28,227 bases of DNA from Candidatus Njordarchaeota archaeon (GCA_029856615.1 JAHKLF010000002.1:1-28227); one strand, 5' to 3'; counted from the stretch's first letter, positions 7,901 through 14,765 are shown. The notes: generated from the sequence alone by a model not told the origin. Translations and numbers: made by a program.

Positions 7901-8653
7901 AGCTTATCTGGAGCTCTGCAAGAGATTTTTGACTTGTTCTTAAATAGTGTAGAGGAATTTTCCAAGAATATAGATAATACAGAGGTACAAATTAGAAAAT
8001 GCGAAGAGGCAATAAATAATTCCTGTGCGGTAATGGAAAAAAATCTTGTGGAAGCCTCTGAGAGCGTTTCTAGAGGAGTGAAAAGGATACTTTCCAGTGA
8101 ATCGAAAAAAATCGAGAAAGAGATGGACATCATTTTCAGCAGAACAAAATCGGCTATTATTACTCAATTATCAGATTATGTAGAGACGCTTCAGAAGGAA
8201 CTAGGAGGAATAATCGCCAATGTTGATGACATAAGCGCATTTCTTCAGAATACATTAGAGAGCATTAGATCGCGACTGGGAAATTCATGGATCGCCTTTG
8301 GGAAAGAAAGCTTGGAAGCTTATGTATATTCATTGGCAGAGAGGACAAGAGAATTTGCCATATTCGTTATTCCTGAGGAGATAGAGAGCATTAACGAGTA
8401 CATAAAAAAGGTACCAGATGGTATTCACATAGAAATAATATCGCAACCAAAGATTCTATCAAAATTTAAAGATGTAAGTAGGCCAATTGTACTTCGAAAA
8501 ATTATACCTAATACTAACGTATTCCTAATTATCCGGGATGGCGAAGAGGCGCTCATAGGATTTAGAGAAAGAGGAAATATGGTAACGCATATAATATTCT
8601 CAAAGGATGTCATCGAATCTCTTCAGAAGATCATACCCACTATATTAGCTTAA
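4979..8653 (+). CDS. giant coiled-coil protein with TrmB-like winged helix and TrmB-like C-terminal domain
   Basis: A 1224-residue protein. Residues 1-80 read as a TrmB-type winged helix (AIGKLYLILALYGPKTPEEI, then a recognition-helix-like segment and a beta wing up to YAFIPPVRYL). Residues about 90-1095 are almost entirely heptad-like helix rich in E, K, I, L, N and S with very few prolines, that is, long coiled coil. Residues about 1100-1224 form a compact alpha/beta domain (NSWIAFGKESLEAYVYSLAE, then EFAIFVIPEE and VFLIIRDGEEALIGFRERGN) resembling the effector part of TrmB-family regulators. Ordinary TrmB proteins have only a short helix between these parts. No Walker motifs are seen, so it is not an SMC ATPase. 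Start ATG 4979 has GGGGAG upstream and overlaps the Cys-rich gene. The overall family is unrecognised; a DNA-tethering or scaffolding role is inference. Confidence 0.8.
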   Translation: MNEFKVFDNPAIGKLYLILALYGPKTPEEIAYMSRVKIEDVRVFLERLHENELIDFISDPLPRYAFIPPVRYLISLSRKRFLEIKNNLVELSNLIDKSGNYIEGIKGDVLGIVRGGVRNIQKSINDSLEHVISHIKRDVQNLASESLERITELMTLNESIRNNIIDLKRELNERRTNYISLINELGESCTETLGKTFLNLSNATLNLRKMINEDLASAERDMLQMFSESISTMEELLNKGIVDIKELNNTFSSQVAALIGDLKPAVNQIVSEAESSLGNIVTAALDVLTHESKGILDRFDLKLEEIKRDALLTSNKIIRRLTGFREEVVSLLKSSMGTIKSEFENKLGAFTKEILDEINESVNEINEIKKEYQSKIIESLINLKENIRKESTLHQNVISNLLSQTIESTKREINALKEMLGTIIDEALETLRVLMKTYEEHISESLEDSYATISYQIQGILKLFEEHKLQLEERTSQLLQTIDSLKDSCIKDAENSLKLQLDEILNKLKNTLEDLTTRVSEETRSFFKDIAKRIEGEIARYSVSIKRDGEKINEAVVTLDKNVKKAFENILKVLSEKGYTLDDETRERLESEIKSIRKDFRSLRIQIRRYSDRQQEKLGKMKVIIDMIISHSERIEKMLHDLYGVINESIKNRMQTEVKNIEDNLKRFVSTYYEKVNTEVSWLKSSLVNTFEKIFEDLSGLDSQIINSIDTTIRDVLGSGKSVLEARLKESEQIRSQFNKNLASVIKSLDDILIDASEKIRSDFNKHFTVHLNKIDEAIKHQESAYDEFVNSVCSIINARVEGISNRMKEHLKALMEPFIKTEKSIVEGMDTFIATMKSNIEGSFNSIVSNISKLRSDIQILLDNVSDRISVEINAVIEDIKTRLSRIKEEDIAKISNLEASLLDYLSKIEEKINDLNALYKNALTKRQELVSSNLSDKLSNLGSALIGILEDYDNKLVSMKEHALEDITTRINSLSGALQEIFDLFLNSVEEFSKNIDNTEVQIRKCEEAINNSCAVMEKNLVEASESVSRGVKRILSSESKKIEKEMDIIFSRTKSAIITQLSDYVETLQKELGGIIANVDDISAFLQNTLESIRSRLGNSWIAFGKESLEAYVYSLAERTREFAIFVIPEEIESINEYIKKVPDGIHIEIISQPKILSKFKDVSRPIVLRKIIPNTNVFLIIRDGEEALIGFRERGNMVTHIIFSKDVIESLQKIIPTILA

Positions 8654-8654
8654 A

Positions 8655-9230
8655 TTACCTAATTTCTTCTTTCTTTAACACTTCATTAATCAATTCAATC
8701 ATTTCTAAATAAGGATCACTGAATATCTTATAGGGTCTCTTTGCGACAATTACTTCAACACCAAAAGCATTAAATAATTCATGATATACCCATGAACATG
8801 TATTCGAGAAGGTCATATCATTTGGAATGATTATTTTTTTGATTTTCTTATTTTTTACGAGATCCAGTAATTTTAATATGCTTGGAGTTTTAACACAATA
8901 GCCATGAGAATGATCAATGATAATATCCACGATATCTAATCCTTTTTTTCTGGCAAGCTTTTTTAATTCATCGATTTCCCTATTTAATTGATTATTTTCT
9001 AATTTCTTTCCGGGGGATACCCTAATATAAATCACCGCTTTATGCTCTGTTTCAAGATCCATGCCGTGGCTACCCAATATTCTTTTTATCTCTGATAGAG
9101 GGTACCTGAATCTGCCTCCAGGAGTTGTTATATATCTTATTTTACCAGCTTTTGCCCATCTATATAGTGTTAACGGATGAACACCTAGTATTTTAGCGGC
9201 TTCCTTTGGTGTGAGAAATTTTTCTTCCAA
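8655..9230 (-). CDS. IS607-type serine recombinase relative (MerR-like HTH + resolvase domain), probably catalytically altered
   Basis: A 191-residue protein with the architecture of IS607 TnpA. Residues 4-53 are a MerR-like helix-turn-helix (FLTPKEAAKILGVHPLTLYR, then TTPGGRFRYPLSEI), followed by a serine-recombinase domain. The nucleophile is kept (YIRVS, Ser72). However, the usual DRLxRF segment reads NDMTFSN: Asp138 is present but both arginines are replaced (Met139, Ser142), and the RRGL-like arginines nearby are also missing (VKTPSIL). No TnpB or transposon ends are visible. TTG start has AGGTG 7 bases upstream. It ends one base from the giant coiled-coil gene. It may be a domesticated DNA-binding protein or a decaying transposase; the fold call is firm, activity doubtful. 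Confidence 0.75.
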   Translation of the reverse strand: MEEKFLTPKEAAKILGVHPLTLYRWAKAGKIRYITTPGGRFRYPLSEIKRILGSHGMDLETEHKAVIYIRVSPGKKLENNQLNREIDELKKLARKKGLDIVDIIIDHSHGYCVKTPSILKLLDLVKNKKIKKIIIPNDMTFSNTCSWVYHELFNAFGVEVIVAKRPYKIFSDPYLEMIELINEVLKKEEIR

Positions 9231-9280
9231 GTTTATGCACCTAAGGATATGCTTATAAAGCTCTTATAGTATCGTCAAAT

Positions 9281-9296
9281 TCTTAAATATAAATAC
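9281..9296. promoter_or_regulatory. shared AT-rich TATA-like core in divergent gap
   Basis: The gap 9231-9368 separates the divergent recombinase-like and CinA-like genes. The most TATA-like stretch is TTAAATATAAATA, near-symmetric on both strands. On the minus strand it sits about 58 bases before the TTG at 9230, leaving space for the AGGTG site. On the plus strand it is about 80 bases before the ATG at 9369. Called on base composition and spacing alone. Confidence 0.3.
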
Positions 9297-9368
9297 AACT
9301 CGCTTAGGTAAAGAAAATATTACCCTTTTTTATTAAGATTTTTAATTCCATTGAGTACGTGAACCATT

Positions 9369-10112
9369 ATGAGTGTTGAAATAATCATCATAGGAGACGA
9401 AATATTATACGGCATCGTCAAAGATGAAAATTCATATATCTTAGTAAACGAATTAACGGCGCGAGGGTTCTTTGTTAATCGTATAACAATTGTAAGAGAT
9501 GATGAGAGAGAAATAATTGATGCGGTAAAGTCATCTCTAAATAAAGGTGCAAAAATTATAATTACTACTGGGGGATTGGGACCAACGGAAGATGATAAGA
9601 CGATCGACGCGATGTCAAAATTTTTCGGAAGAAAGATCATAATCGATGAGGAGATGGCGAAAAGAATAAAAGATTGTTTTGATGGAAACCCCCCCGAAGT
9701 TGCGTATAAAATGGCTAGAGTTTTAGAGGGCGCAAAAATATATAGAAGTCCCTTAGGGCTTGCGCCAGCACAAGTTATTAGGCATGAAGGAGTTTATATT
9801 ATTGTTCTTCCTGGCCCCCCTAAAGAGGTTAAAATTCTCATTGGAAGAATATTAGATGATATCTCAAATATTTTAGGTAAAAAGTATAGATGTAGGCGTA
9901 GAATTTATCTCAAAGCAAAAGAAGCTGAGTTAGCCCATTTACTCACGAATGCGATCAATAGGTTTAAAGTATATATCAAAGCGCTAGTGGCCGAAAAGAG
10001 TGAACATGGTTTGCCTATAGAAATTTTAGGATTTGGGGAAGACAAAGAAGAATGTAAAAGAAGATTAGAAGAGGTTATTAAGTTTCTCTTAAACCAGAAT
10101 GTGACACATTAG
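9369..10112 (+). CDS. CinA-like molybdopterin-binding (MoaB/Mog fold) domain protein
   Basis: A 247-residue protein matching the CinA N-terminal / MoCF-biosynthesis domain (COG1058). The opening strand EIIIIGDEIL, the block ITTGGLGPTEDDKTIDAM (around residues 58-75) and YIIVLPGPPKEVKI are the conserved substrate-loop motifs. Bacterial CinA carries an additional C-terminal amidase (PncC) domain; it is absent here, as in typical archaeal versions of about 250 residues. Characterised relatives include pyrophosphatases acting on FAD, ADP-ribose or CoA-like nucleotides, so a nucleotide-repair role is likely but the substrate is open. ATG start has GTGA 6 bases upstream. Its 3' end overlaps the convergent membrane-protein gene by 35 bases. 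Confidence 0.85.
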   Translation: MSVEIIIIGDEILYGIVKDENSYILVNELTARGFFVNRITIVRDDEREIIDAVKSSLNKGAKIIITTGGLGPTEDDKTIDAMSKFFGRKIIIDEEMAKRIKDCFDGNPPEVAYKMARVLEGAKIYRSPLGLAPAQVIRHEGVYIIVLPGPPKEVKILIGRILDDISNILGKKYRCRRRIYLKAKEAELAHLLTNAINRFKVYIKALVAEKSEHGLPIEILGFGEDKEECKRRLEEVIKFLLNQNVTH

Positions 10113-10755
10113 ACTTTCTTTTATCGAGCTTCTTAGTGGCCCAAAAGACTCTGACTTCTGATAAAATAACTTCAATAATTCTTGTGAGTAAGAAGAGAAA
10201 GATTAATGCTGATATTAGAAACAATGGACTTTCTAGAGCTCCTAGCATTAACAAATAATACGATGAAATACCAAAGAGTAATGTGCTTAATGAAACTATT
10301 ATAAATAGGAGGGCACCATATATTCCCTGCGAGATTAATAAAGAAAGTTTTCCCATTTTTTCCTTAAGATATAGATTCATACGCAATGCGATTTTATGAC
10401 TAAATTTTTTATCCCCACATATGATAATGACTGGTGCTTGCATCTTAGGATAATTCTTGCATCTTAGGATATTAAATATGTGCATTTCAAACATAATTTT
10501 TAAACAAATAGCAATAAAAATTAAAGGAATAAGAATTACAAAATAGATTTCTCGAGAACAAATAATCTCCCAATGAGTAATTATAAGCATGGTATTAAGA
10601 AGCGTCATTAATAATACTAGGGAAAGAAATAATTGTCTAATCTTAATTTTCTTAACTAATCTATCTTCTTGGATATCCTCGCTATCAAGTATCAAGCATC
10701 CGTGAAGAAATTTCATATTATTACTAATTAATACGAGGTAAACATTATCATTCAT
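10078..10755 (-). CDS. membrane protein of unknown function
   Basis: A 225-residue protein with four predicted membrane segments (about 41-60, 70-88, 143-166 and 170-195) in two pairs, a soluble stretch of about 55 residues between them, and a basic C-terminal tail. I do not recognise the family. ATG start has GGTG about 7 bases upstream, after an intergenic gap of 33 bases from the phosphatidyltransferase gene; probably one transcript, so a membrane or lipid role is possible. The middle of the gene carries a 16-base sequence twice with a period of 19 bases (10437-10452 and 10456-10471). Because 19 is not a multiple of three, the copies are read in different frames (ILRCK versus YPKMQ). Its 3' end overlaps the CinA-like gene by 35 bases on the opposite strand. 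Confidence 0.6.
   Translation of the reverse strand: MNDNVYLVLISNNMKFLHGCLILDSEDIQEDRLVKKIKIRQLFLSLVLLMTLLNTMLIITHWEIICSREIYFVILIPLIFIAICLKIMFEMHIFNILRCKNYPKMQAPVIIICGDKKFSHKIALRMNLYLKEKMGKLSLLISQGIYGALLFIIVSLSTLLFGISSYYLLMLGALESPLFLISALIFLFLLTRIIEVILSEVRVFWATKKLDKRKSNVSHSGLRET
10437..10471. repeat. 16-base direct repeat, 19-base period, inside a coding region
   Basis: CTTGCATCTTAGGATA occurs at 10437-10452 and again at 10456-10471 (plus-strand reading), separated by three bases. It lies inside the 225-residue membrane-protein gene, where the two copies encode different peptides because the period is not a multiple of three. Exact identity over 16 bases suggests a recent small tandem duplication. 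Confidence 0.9.
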
Positions 10756-10788
10756 CCCTTGGCACCATGCATTAATTAGAGTAAAATT

Positions 10789-11469
10789 CTATTGAAATAG
10801 CTTGAATAGTAGGGGTGAAAGAATAGCGTATACTAAGGAGATACTGAAAACTAAGGGAACCATAAGGAAAACTGAACTTATGGGTAAATACAAATATAGA
10901 AGTAAAACGAATAATAAGAACCCTATTAAGAGAGAAAGAAAAATTGGTCTTCTTCCTTCACTTACTTTTGGACTTGGATATAAAAATGGGCTAATCATTA
11001 AAAGGCCTATAAATACAGCGAGCAAGGGACTGATATGTAATGGTAAATAAAGAATAGATGAACTTGTAAGTATAGCGGCGGCGGGAATAGGTAAGCCCTC
11101 AAAAAATTCCTTTGATCCATACACATTAAAGCGTGCTAGTCTTAAAGCGCCACAAGCTAAATATACAAATCCGCATAAAATTGTCAGTATGTTTTCTCCA
11201 ATATGGGAAAATAATAACATGATAGGCGCTAAACCAAATGATATTACATCAGCGAGGGAATCAAGTTCCCTGCCAATGCTACTAATCATTTTAAGTTTTC
11301 TCGCTATGTAACCATCAGCTGAATCGAGGACTGCTGCGAGAAATATCATGACAAAGGAGAATATTGGGTTAATACGGGAAAAAATAATAGCTAGTAAGCC
11401 CAAGAATAAATTACCGAGCGTAACGCAATTAGGTAATGAGAAAAGATCCTTCAAGTTAGTATTAACCAT
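10789..11469 (-). CDS. CDP-alcohol phosphatidyltransferase, probable archaetidylserine synthase
   Basis: A 226-residue membrane enzyme of the CDP-alcohol phosphatidyltransferase family. The full signature DxxDGxxARxxxxxxxxGxxxDxxxD is present as Asp49, Asp52, Gly53, Ala56, Arg57, Gly66, Asp70 and Asp74; these bind Mg and the CDP headgroup. Five to six hydrophobic helices follow. The N-terminal LPNCVTLGNLFLG and the VISFGLAP after the motif are typical of the serine-transferring (PssA-like) branch, so transfer of an alcohol, likely serine, to CDP-archaeol is the best guess; inositol- or glycerol-phosphate transfer is the alternative. ATG start has GAGGG 6 bases upstream. No decarboxylase partner is in the window; the downstream gene is an unknown membrane protein. 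Confidence 0.8.
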   Translation of the reverse strand: MVNTNLKDLFSLPNCVTLGNLFLGLLAIIFSRINPIFSFVMIFLAAVLDSADGYIARKLKMISSIGRELDSLADVISFGLAPIMLLFSHIGENILTILCGFVYLACGALRLARFNVYGSKEFFEGLPIPAAAILTSSSILYLPLHISPLLAVFIGLLMISPFLYPSPKVSEGRRPIFLSLLIGFLLFVLLLYLYLPISSVFLMVPLVFSISLVYAILSPLLFKLFQ

Positions 11470-11717
11470 AGTTAGCCCTCATTCCCGCGTGGTATTCTTC
11501 ACATATATTATGAAAACACTATTTCAAAGTTTATTATGGGTAGACTCGCGACATTTTTTTGGCATGTCACTAAATCATCAATACAAAGAGTGCCTTTAAA
11601 GAAACATAGTAAGTATATACATCCTATTATTCTTAACCGAATGACTTATACTTACAGATATTTCTCATTTTCCCCCTTTAAGCCAGTCACCTAGAGACGG
11701 TAGGTATCGGGACGCAT
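11470..11717. other. intergenic region, 248 bases, between divergent genes
   Basis: This is the longest non-coding stretch of the window. It separates the phosphatidyltransferase gene (minus) from the longin-like gene (plus) and should hold both promoters. Weak TATA-like sequence (ACTTATACTTA, about 11644-11654) and a pyrimidine run (11671-11679) precede the plus-strand gene. I see no tRNA, no clear C/D-box RNA and no open frame with a ribosome site. Confidence 0.5.
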
Positions 11718-12467
11718 ATGTCCGTGTATGCAGTAATTTTGTTACATGAAAACGGACTGCCTATTTATAAAAAGTTTGCACGCGGTCGCGAGAGGCCAGT
11801 TGAGCCTCTGATTGCTGCTATATTAGGTCTGTCGCAAGAAACGGGTTTAGGGGATATTGCGCATGCCAGATTCGAGAAAGCTTCGATAATCGTTCTTAGG
11901 GGAGCAAGGGAGAAAAAATTGATTCTATCTCTCTTTGTGAGAGTAGCAAATCATCTTAATTATCTACGTGGTATCTATTTAATGAATAAATTAGAGAAAG
12001 CTATAGACGAGGTTGGAGACATAATAACAGACGATTTAATAACTAGTGCAGAGCGCGTAATAGAAACTTATTTCGATAAGCTCAAGAAAATTCCCGATGT
12101 TATAGGAGATGTATTCATGAGGGCGGCGGAGAAGTTCGGACCCATGTTTTACGGTTCCATAATGATTATTCTCTTTAGAAGGTTTAATGAGGATCCACTA
12201 ATTACCCTCATGCGAAATCCTAAACTATTTATAAAAGAGTTGGACAAAATCCTAGGACCAGAGAGTACCAATCAGTTTCTAATGTATATGTTTCATGAAT
12301 TTTGCGGGTTGCACAAAGAGATCTGCGAGAGAATGGGTGTCAAAGATATACGACGTTTGGTAAAAAGAATCATTAAGAAAATTCGCAAAGAAAGAAAAGA
12401 AGAAGTAATTAGGGCCTTTAGAAATATCATTGAGAATATCATAGATGAATTTCTTGAAAAATCTTAA
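11718..12467 (+). CDS. protein of unknown function with possible longin/roadblock-like N-terminal domain
   Basis: A 249-residue soluble protein. Residues 1-95 follow a longin- or roadblock-like pattern: a first strand with YAVILLHENGLPIYKKF (the aligned eukaryotic pattern is hydrophobic strand, then NxxGxPLY), a helix, two strands (SIIVLRGAREKKLILSLFV) and a closing helix. Such domains are platforms for small GTPases; none lies nearby. Residues 95-249 are mainly helical with a lysine/arginine-rich segment around 210-230 (KRIIKKIRKERKEE). The family is not recognised and the fold is an inference from the pattern. ATG start is the only credible one; its ribosome site is weak (GGG at 6 bases). 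The TAA stop overlaps the stop of the facing KaiC-like gene inside a TTAA palindrome. Confidence 0.65.
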   Translation: MSVYAVILLHENGLPIYKKFARGRERPVEPLIAAILGLSQETGLGDIAHARFEKASIIVLRGAREKKLILSLFVRVANHLNYLRGIYLMNKLEKAIDEVGDIITDDLITSAERVIETYFDKLKKIPDVIGDVFMRAAEKFGPMFYGSIMIILFRRFNEDPLITLMRNPKLFIKELDKILGPESTNQFLMYMFHEFCGLHKEICERMGVKDIRRLVKRIIKKIRKERKEEVIRAFRNIIENIIDEFLEKS

Positions 12468-13165
12468 ACGCATCTTACGTGAATACCCTCTTTTCCAATA
12501 TATAATTCGAGCGAATATTTTTTAACCCCTCTTCCTCTAAATTTTACGATCTCTAAGGTCCGTTTAATCTCATGGGCTTCAGTTATTCTAACACGTATCC
12601 TTAAAACGACATCTGCCATAAACTCGAGTACGCTATGAAGTTGACGATCCTGCTCTAATTCTACATTGGCTACGAGTAACGCCGTAGCATTTAAATCTTC
12701 TATGACTCTCTTCAGAATGTTTCTAATAGTTGCTTCTAGTTCGATTGGAGGTAATATCCTAGTTAAAATCGTTACAGGATCGATAACAATGCGTCTTGCA
12801 TTATTTTCCATTATTTCATCAATAAGTGATCTAAATATATTATCAAGGGATTTCTTATCTACAATTGTTGGGTAATCTAAGAATACGATGAGATTCTTCT
12901 CCTCCAGTTCTGAGAAATCCATTCCTAATGTTTTCATATGCTGATAAAATTGTTTTTTAGATACGCCAAAACTTACGTATATTCCTTTTTCACCGAGAAC
13001 TTTGGCTCCATGATGAACGAACTTAGCTGCGAAAATTGATTTCCCGGCTCCTGGAGGCCCTTCTAAAAGAATTAAACTCCCCCTATCGAAGCCGCCTCCA
13101 ATAGCTTCATCAAGCCCTTTTATTCCACACTCACAGATATTTTCACGATGCAATTTTCTCCCCAA
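12464..13165 (-). CDS. KaiC/RadA-like RecA-superfamily ATPase, lacking the usual catalytic glutamates
   Basis: A 233-residue single-domain KaiC-like ATPase. Landmarks: KGLDEAIGGGFDRGSLILL (residues 16-34), Walker A GPPGAGKS (36-43), Walker B with Asp129 in RRIVIDPVT, and a late DVVLRIRV beta block. In KaiC-family proteins the strand after Walker A ends in a Glu pair (such as SFEE or TTEE) that activates water; here it reads YVSFGV, with Gly67 and Val68 in those places, so hydrolysis may be slow or rely on another residue. Two cysteines (11 and 13) precede the domain. Start is uncertain: TTG 13165, with GTGA only 3 bases upstream, or TTG 13153. It overlaps the convergent longin-like gene by 4 bases. 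Archaeal relatives include signalling and DNA-repair ATPases; the role here is open. Confidence 0.8.
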   Translation of the reverse strand: MGRKLHRENICECGIKGLDEAIGGGFDRGSLILLEGPPGAGKSIFAAKFVHHGAKVLGEKGIYVSFGVSKKQFYQHMKTLGMDFSELEEKNLIVFLDYPTIVDKKSLDNIFRSLIDEIMENNARRIVIDPVTILTRILPPIELEATIRNILKRVIEDLNATALLVANVELEQDRQLHSVLEFMADVVLRIRVRITEAHEIKRTLEIVKFRGRGVKKYSLELYIGKEGIHVRCV

Positions 13166-13285
13166 TTTTCACGAGGGAAAAATTACTTAGAGTTAATACA
13201 TTGTGATGAATGCGGTTAGTGAATAATATGCACGCTATTGTAATAATTTTTTTCGTTTTTAGATTTTTTAGGTTTTATATAATGG

Positions 13286-13612
13286 TCAAATGTTTTCTAT
13301 TCTTTCTTCAGATAATCTAGTGTGCAATTCAACAGTATTTTTCAAAAATTTGTGAATTTCTTTTTTCATCTCGATTATTGAGGGAGGGGGAGTCTTACCA
13401 ATGCATCTCAATATAAACATCAAAACTTCTCTTTCGGCATCATCTGCATTGCTTATTCTCTTACTGCCAAGGGCTTCTAGTAGTAGTTCTTCGATGCTTA
13501 AAAACCCTAATATATCCACAAGGTCATTTAATTCCGGTATTTTTCCCATTAGATATCTCAGATATCTTTTAATCTTCCCGTAGTCTGTATCTTTATCTAT
13601 AATATCCACCAC
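13286..13612 (-). CDS. small helical protein of unknown function
   Basis: A 108-residue, largely helical acidic protein that I do not recognise; it has one Cys and no membrane segment. It lies between thioredoxin reductase and the KaiC-like ATPase on the same strand, with 136 and 120 bases of spacer, so it may have its own promoter. Two adjacent GTG codons (13612 and 13609) are possible starts, with GGAG immediately upstream at unusually short spacing, so the exact start is uncertain. Coding is supported by length, the lack of a competing gene and sensible composition. Confidence 0.5.
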   Translation of the reverse strand: MVDIIDKDTDYGKIKRYLRYLMGKIPELNDLVDILGFLSIEELLLEALGSKRISNADDAEREVLMFILRCIGKTPPPSIIEMKKEIHKFLKNTVELHTRLSEERIENI

Positions 13613-13748
13613 TCTCCGAATGATCTTTAATTTTCAATATTGTCTTAATTTTATTTTAAATATTAATGAATATAAGAGTGTCATGGAGTTCCATAAGTGC
13701 CTTTAGTGTCAAGAGGAGTCATGAAAAGGAGAATTTAAGAAAACTTTC

Positions 13749-14765
13749 TTAAGGTTTGAATTTAAATATGATCTTGCCTCTTTTATCTTCTTCCTTCACC
13801 GCATTTAGATCCAGATGTACAACTTTTAATTGCTTTCTCTTAGCATACCACCCTCCCGTAACATATTCAAATGCGCTCATGGCAGCTACTATTCCCTCAC
13901 CAACAGCAACACCTACTTGCTGAATACCTCCCGTTATATCGCCCGCTGCGAAAACGCCTTTTATATTTGTCTCTTGACGTTTATTAACGATAATATACTC
14001 GTCTTTATCAACCTCTACGCCCGCCTCTTTTGCTATCTTGCTATTGGGTATTAATCCTATTGCTACAAAAACTCCATCAACCTCCAAATGAGATTGCTTA
14101 TTAGATTTCAAATTGCGGATTTTTATTCTGCGAACAGTAGTGTCTCCTTCGATAGCTTCCACGATGCTATTCCATATGGGTATCACATTAGGTGAGTTTA
14201 ATAGCCTTGCCTTTAGAGCCATTTCAGCTCTAAGATCGTCTCTTCTATGTATAATGTATAGCCTCTTCACTAGTTGTGCTAAATGAAGAGCTTCGCTAAC
14301 AGCGGTATTTCCGCCCCCAACTATTGCCACAATTTTATTTTTAAAGAAAGCTCCATCACATACTGCACAGTAACTTACTCCTCGACCTGAAAACTCATTC
14401 TCTCCAGGGACACCAAGCTTTCTTCTTTGAGCACCCATGGCCAAAATTACAGCATCTGCCTCGTAATTATCCTTATTTGAAATTACGATTTTCTTATCGG
14501 GATTTAATACTAATTTTGTTACTTCTTCGTTCTCTCTAATTTCTGCTCCCATAATTTTAGCATGTTGAGCTAAACGACGTGCCAATTCAATACCTGTTAT
14601 GCTAATGAAACCCGGGTAATTCTCGATTACGGGGGCAACTGATAATTGGCCTCCAACAGTAGATTTTTCAATAATTATTGTCTCTAAACCTAACCTACTT
14701 GCATATATTCCAGCCGCTAAACCCGCAGGCCCAGCACCTATGATGATTACATCAGCTTTACGCAT
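13749..14765 (-). CDS. trxB: thioredoxin-disulfide reductase
   Basis: A 338-residue low-molecular-weight thioredoxin reductase. The FAD-binding GAGPAG (residues 10-15), the redox-active Cys133-Ala-Val-Cys136 disulfide in SYCAVCDGAFF, the NAD(P)-binding VGGGNTAVSEALHLA and the FAD-proximal FAAGDITGG near the C-terminus all match. About 25 residues follow the core (WYAKRKQLKVVHLDLN...), a modest basic extension. The protein passes electrons from NADPH to a thioredoxin or glutaredoxin-like protein; no such partner is next door. The ATG start follows GGAGG at 9 bases. A second flavoprotein of the GltD type lies in the same minus-strand block. Confidence 0.9.
   Translation of the reverse strand: MRKADVIIIGAGPAGLAAGIYASRLGLETIIIEKSTVGGQLSVAPVIENYPGFISITGIELARRLAQHAKIMGAEIRENEEVTKLVLNPDKKIVISNKDNYEADAVILAMGAQRRKLGVPGENEFSGRGVSYCAVCDGAFFKNKIVAIVGGGNTAVSEALHLAQLVKRLYIIHRRDDLRAEMALKARLLNSPNVIPIWNSIVEAIEGDTTVRRIKIRNLKSNKQSHLEVDGVFVAIGLIPNSKIAKEAGVEVDKDEYIIVNKRQETNIKGVFAAGDITGGIQQVGVAVGEGIVAAMSAFEYVTGGWYAKRKQLKVVHLDLNAVKEEDKRGKIIFKFKP

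Noticed and set aside
5779..8167. Several open frames on the minus strand inside the giant coiled-coil gene
   Set aside because: They are shadows of the coding strand with Ser/Ile/Phe-rich, low-complexity products and no ribosome sites.
4979..8653. SMC, Rad50 or MukB-like ATPase
   Set aside because: No Walker A or Walker B motif at either end; the ends look like TrmB-type domains.
8655..9230. Complete IS607 insertion sequence
   Set aside because: Only the TnpA-like gene is present; no TnpB, no flanking target duplication or ends, and catalytic residues are altered.
13246..13276. T-rich runs on the plus strand, terminator-like
   Set aside because: Both flanking genes are on the minus strand, where these are A-runs, so they cannot terminate them; more likely AT-rich promoter DNA.
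13205..13285. GTGATGA followed by GTGA-like motifs, resembling a C/D-box RNA
   Set aside because: No CUGA D box or paired C'/D' boxes at proper spacing; the rest is T-rich spacer.
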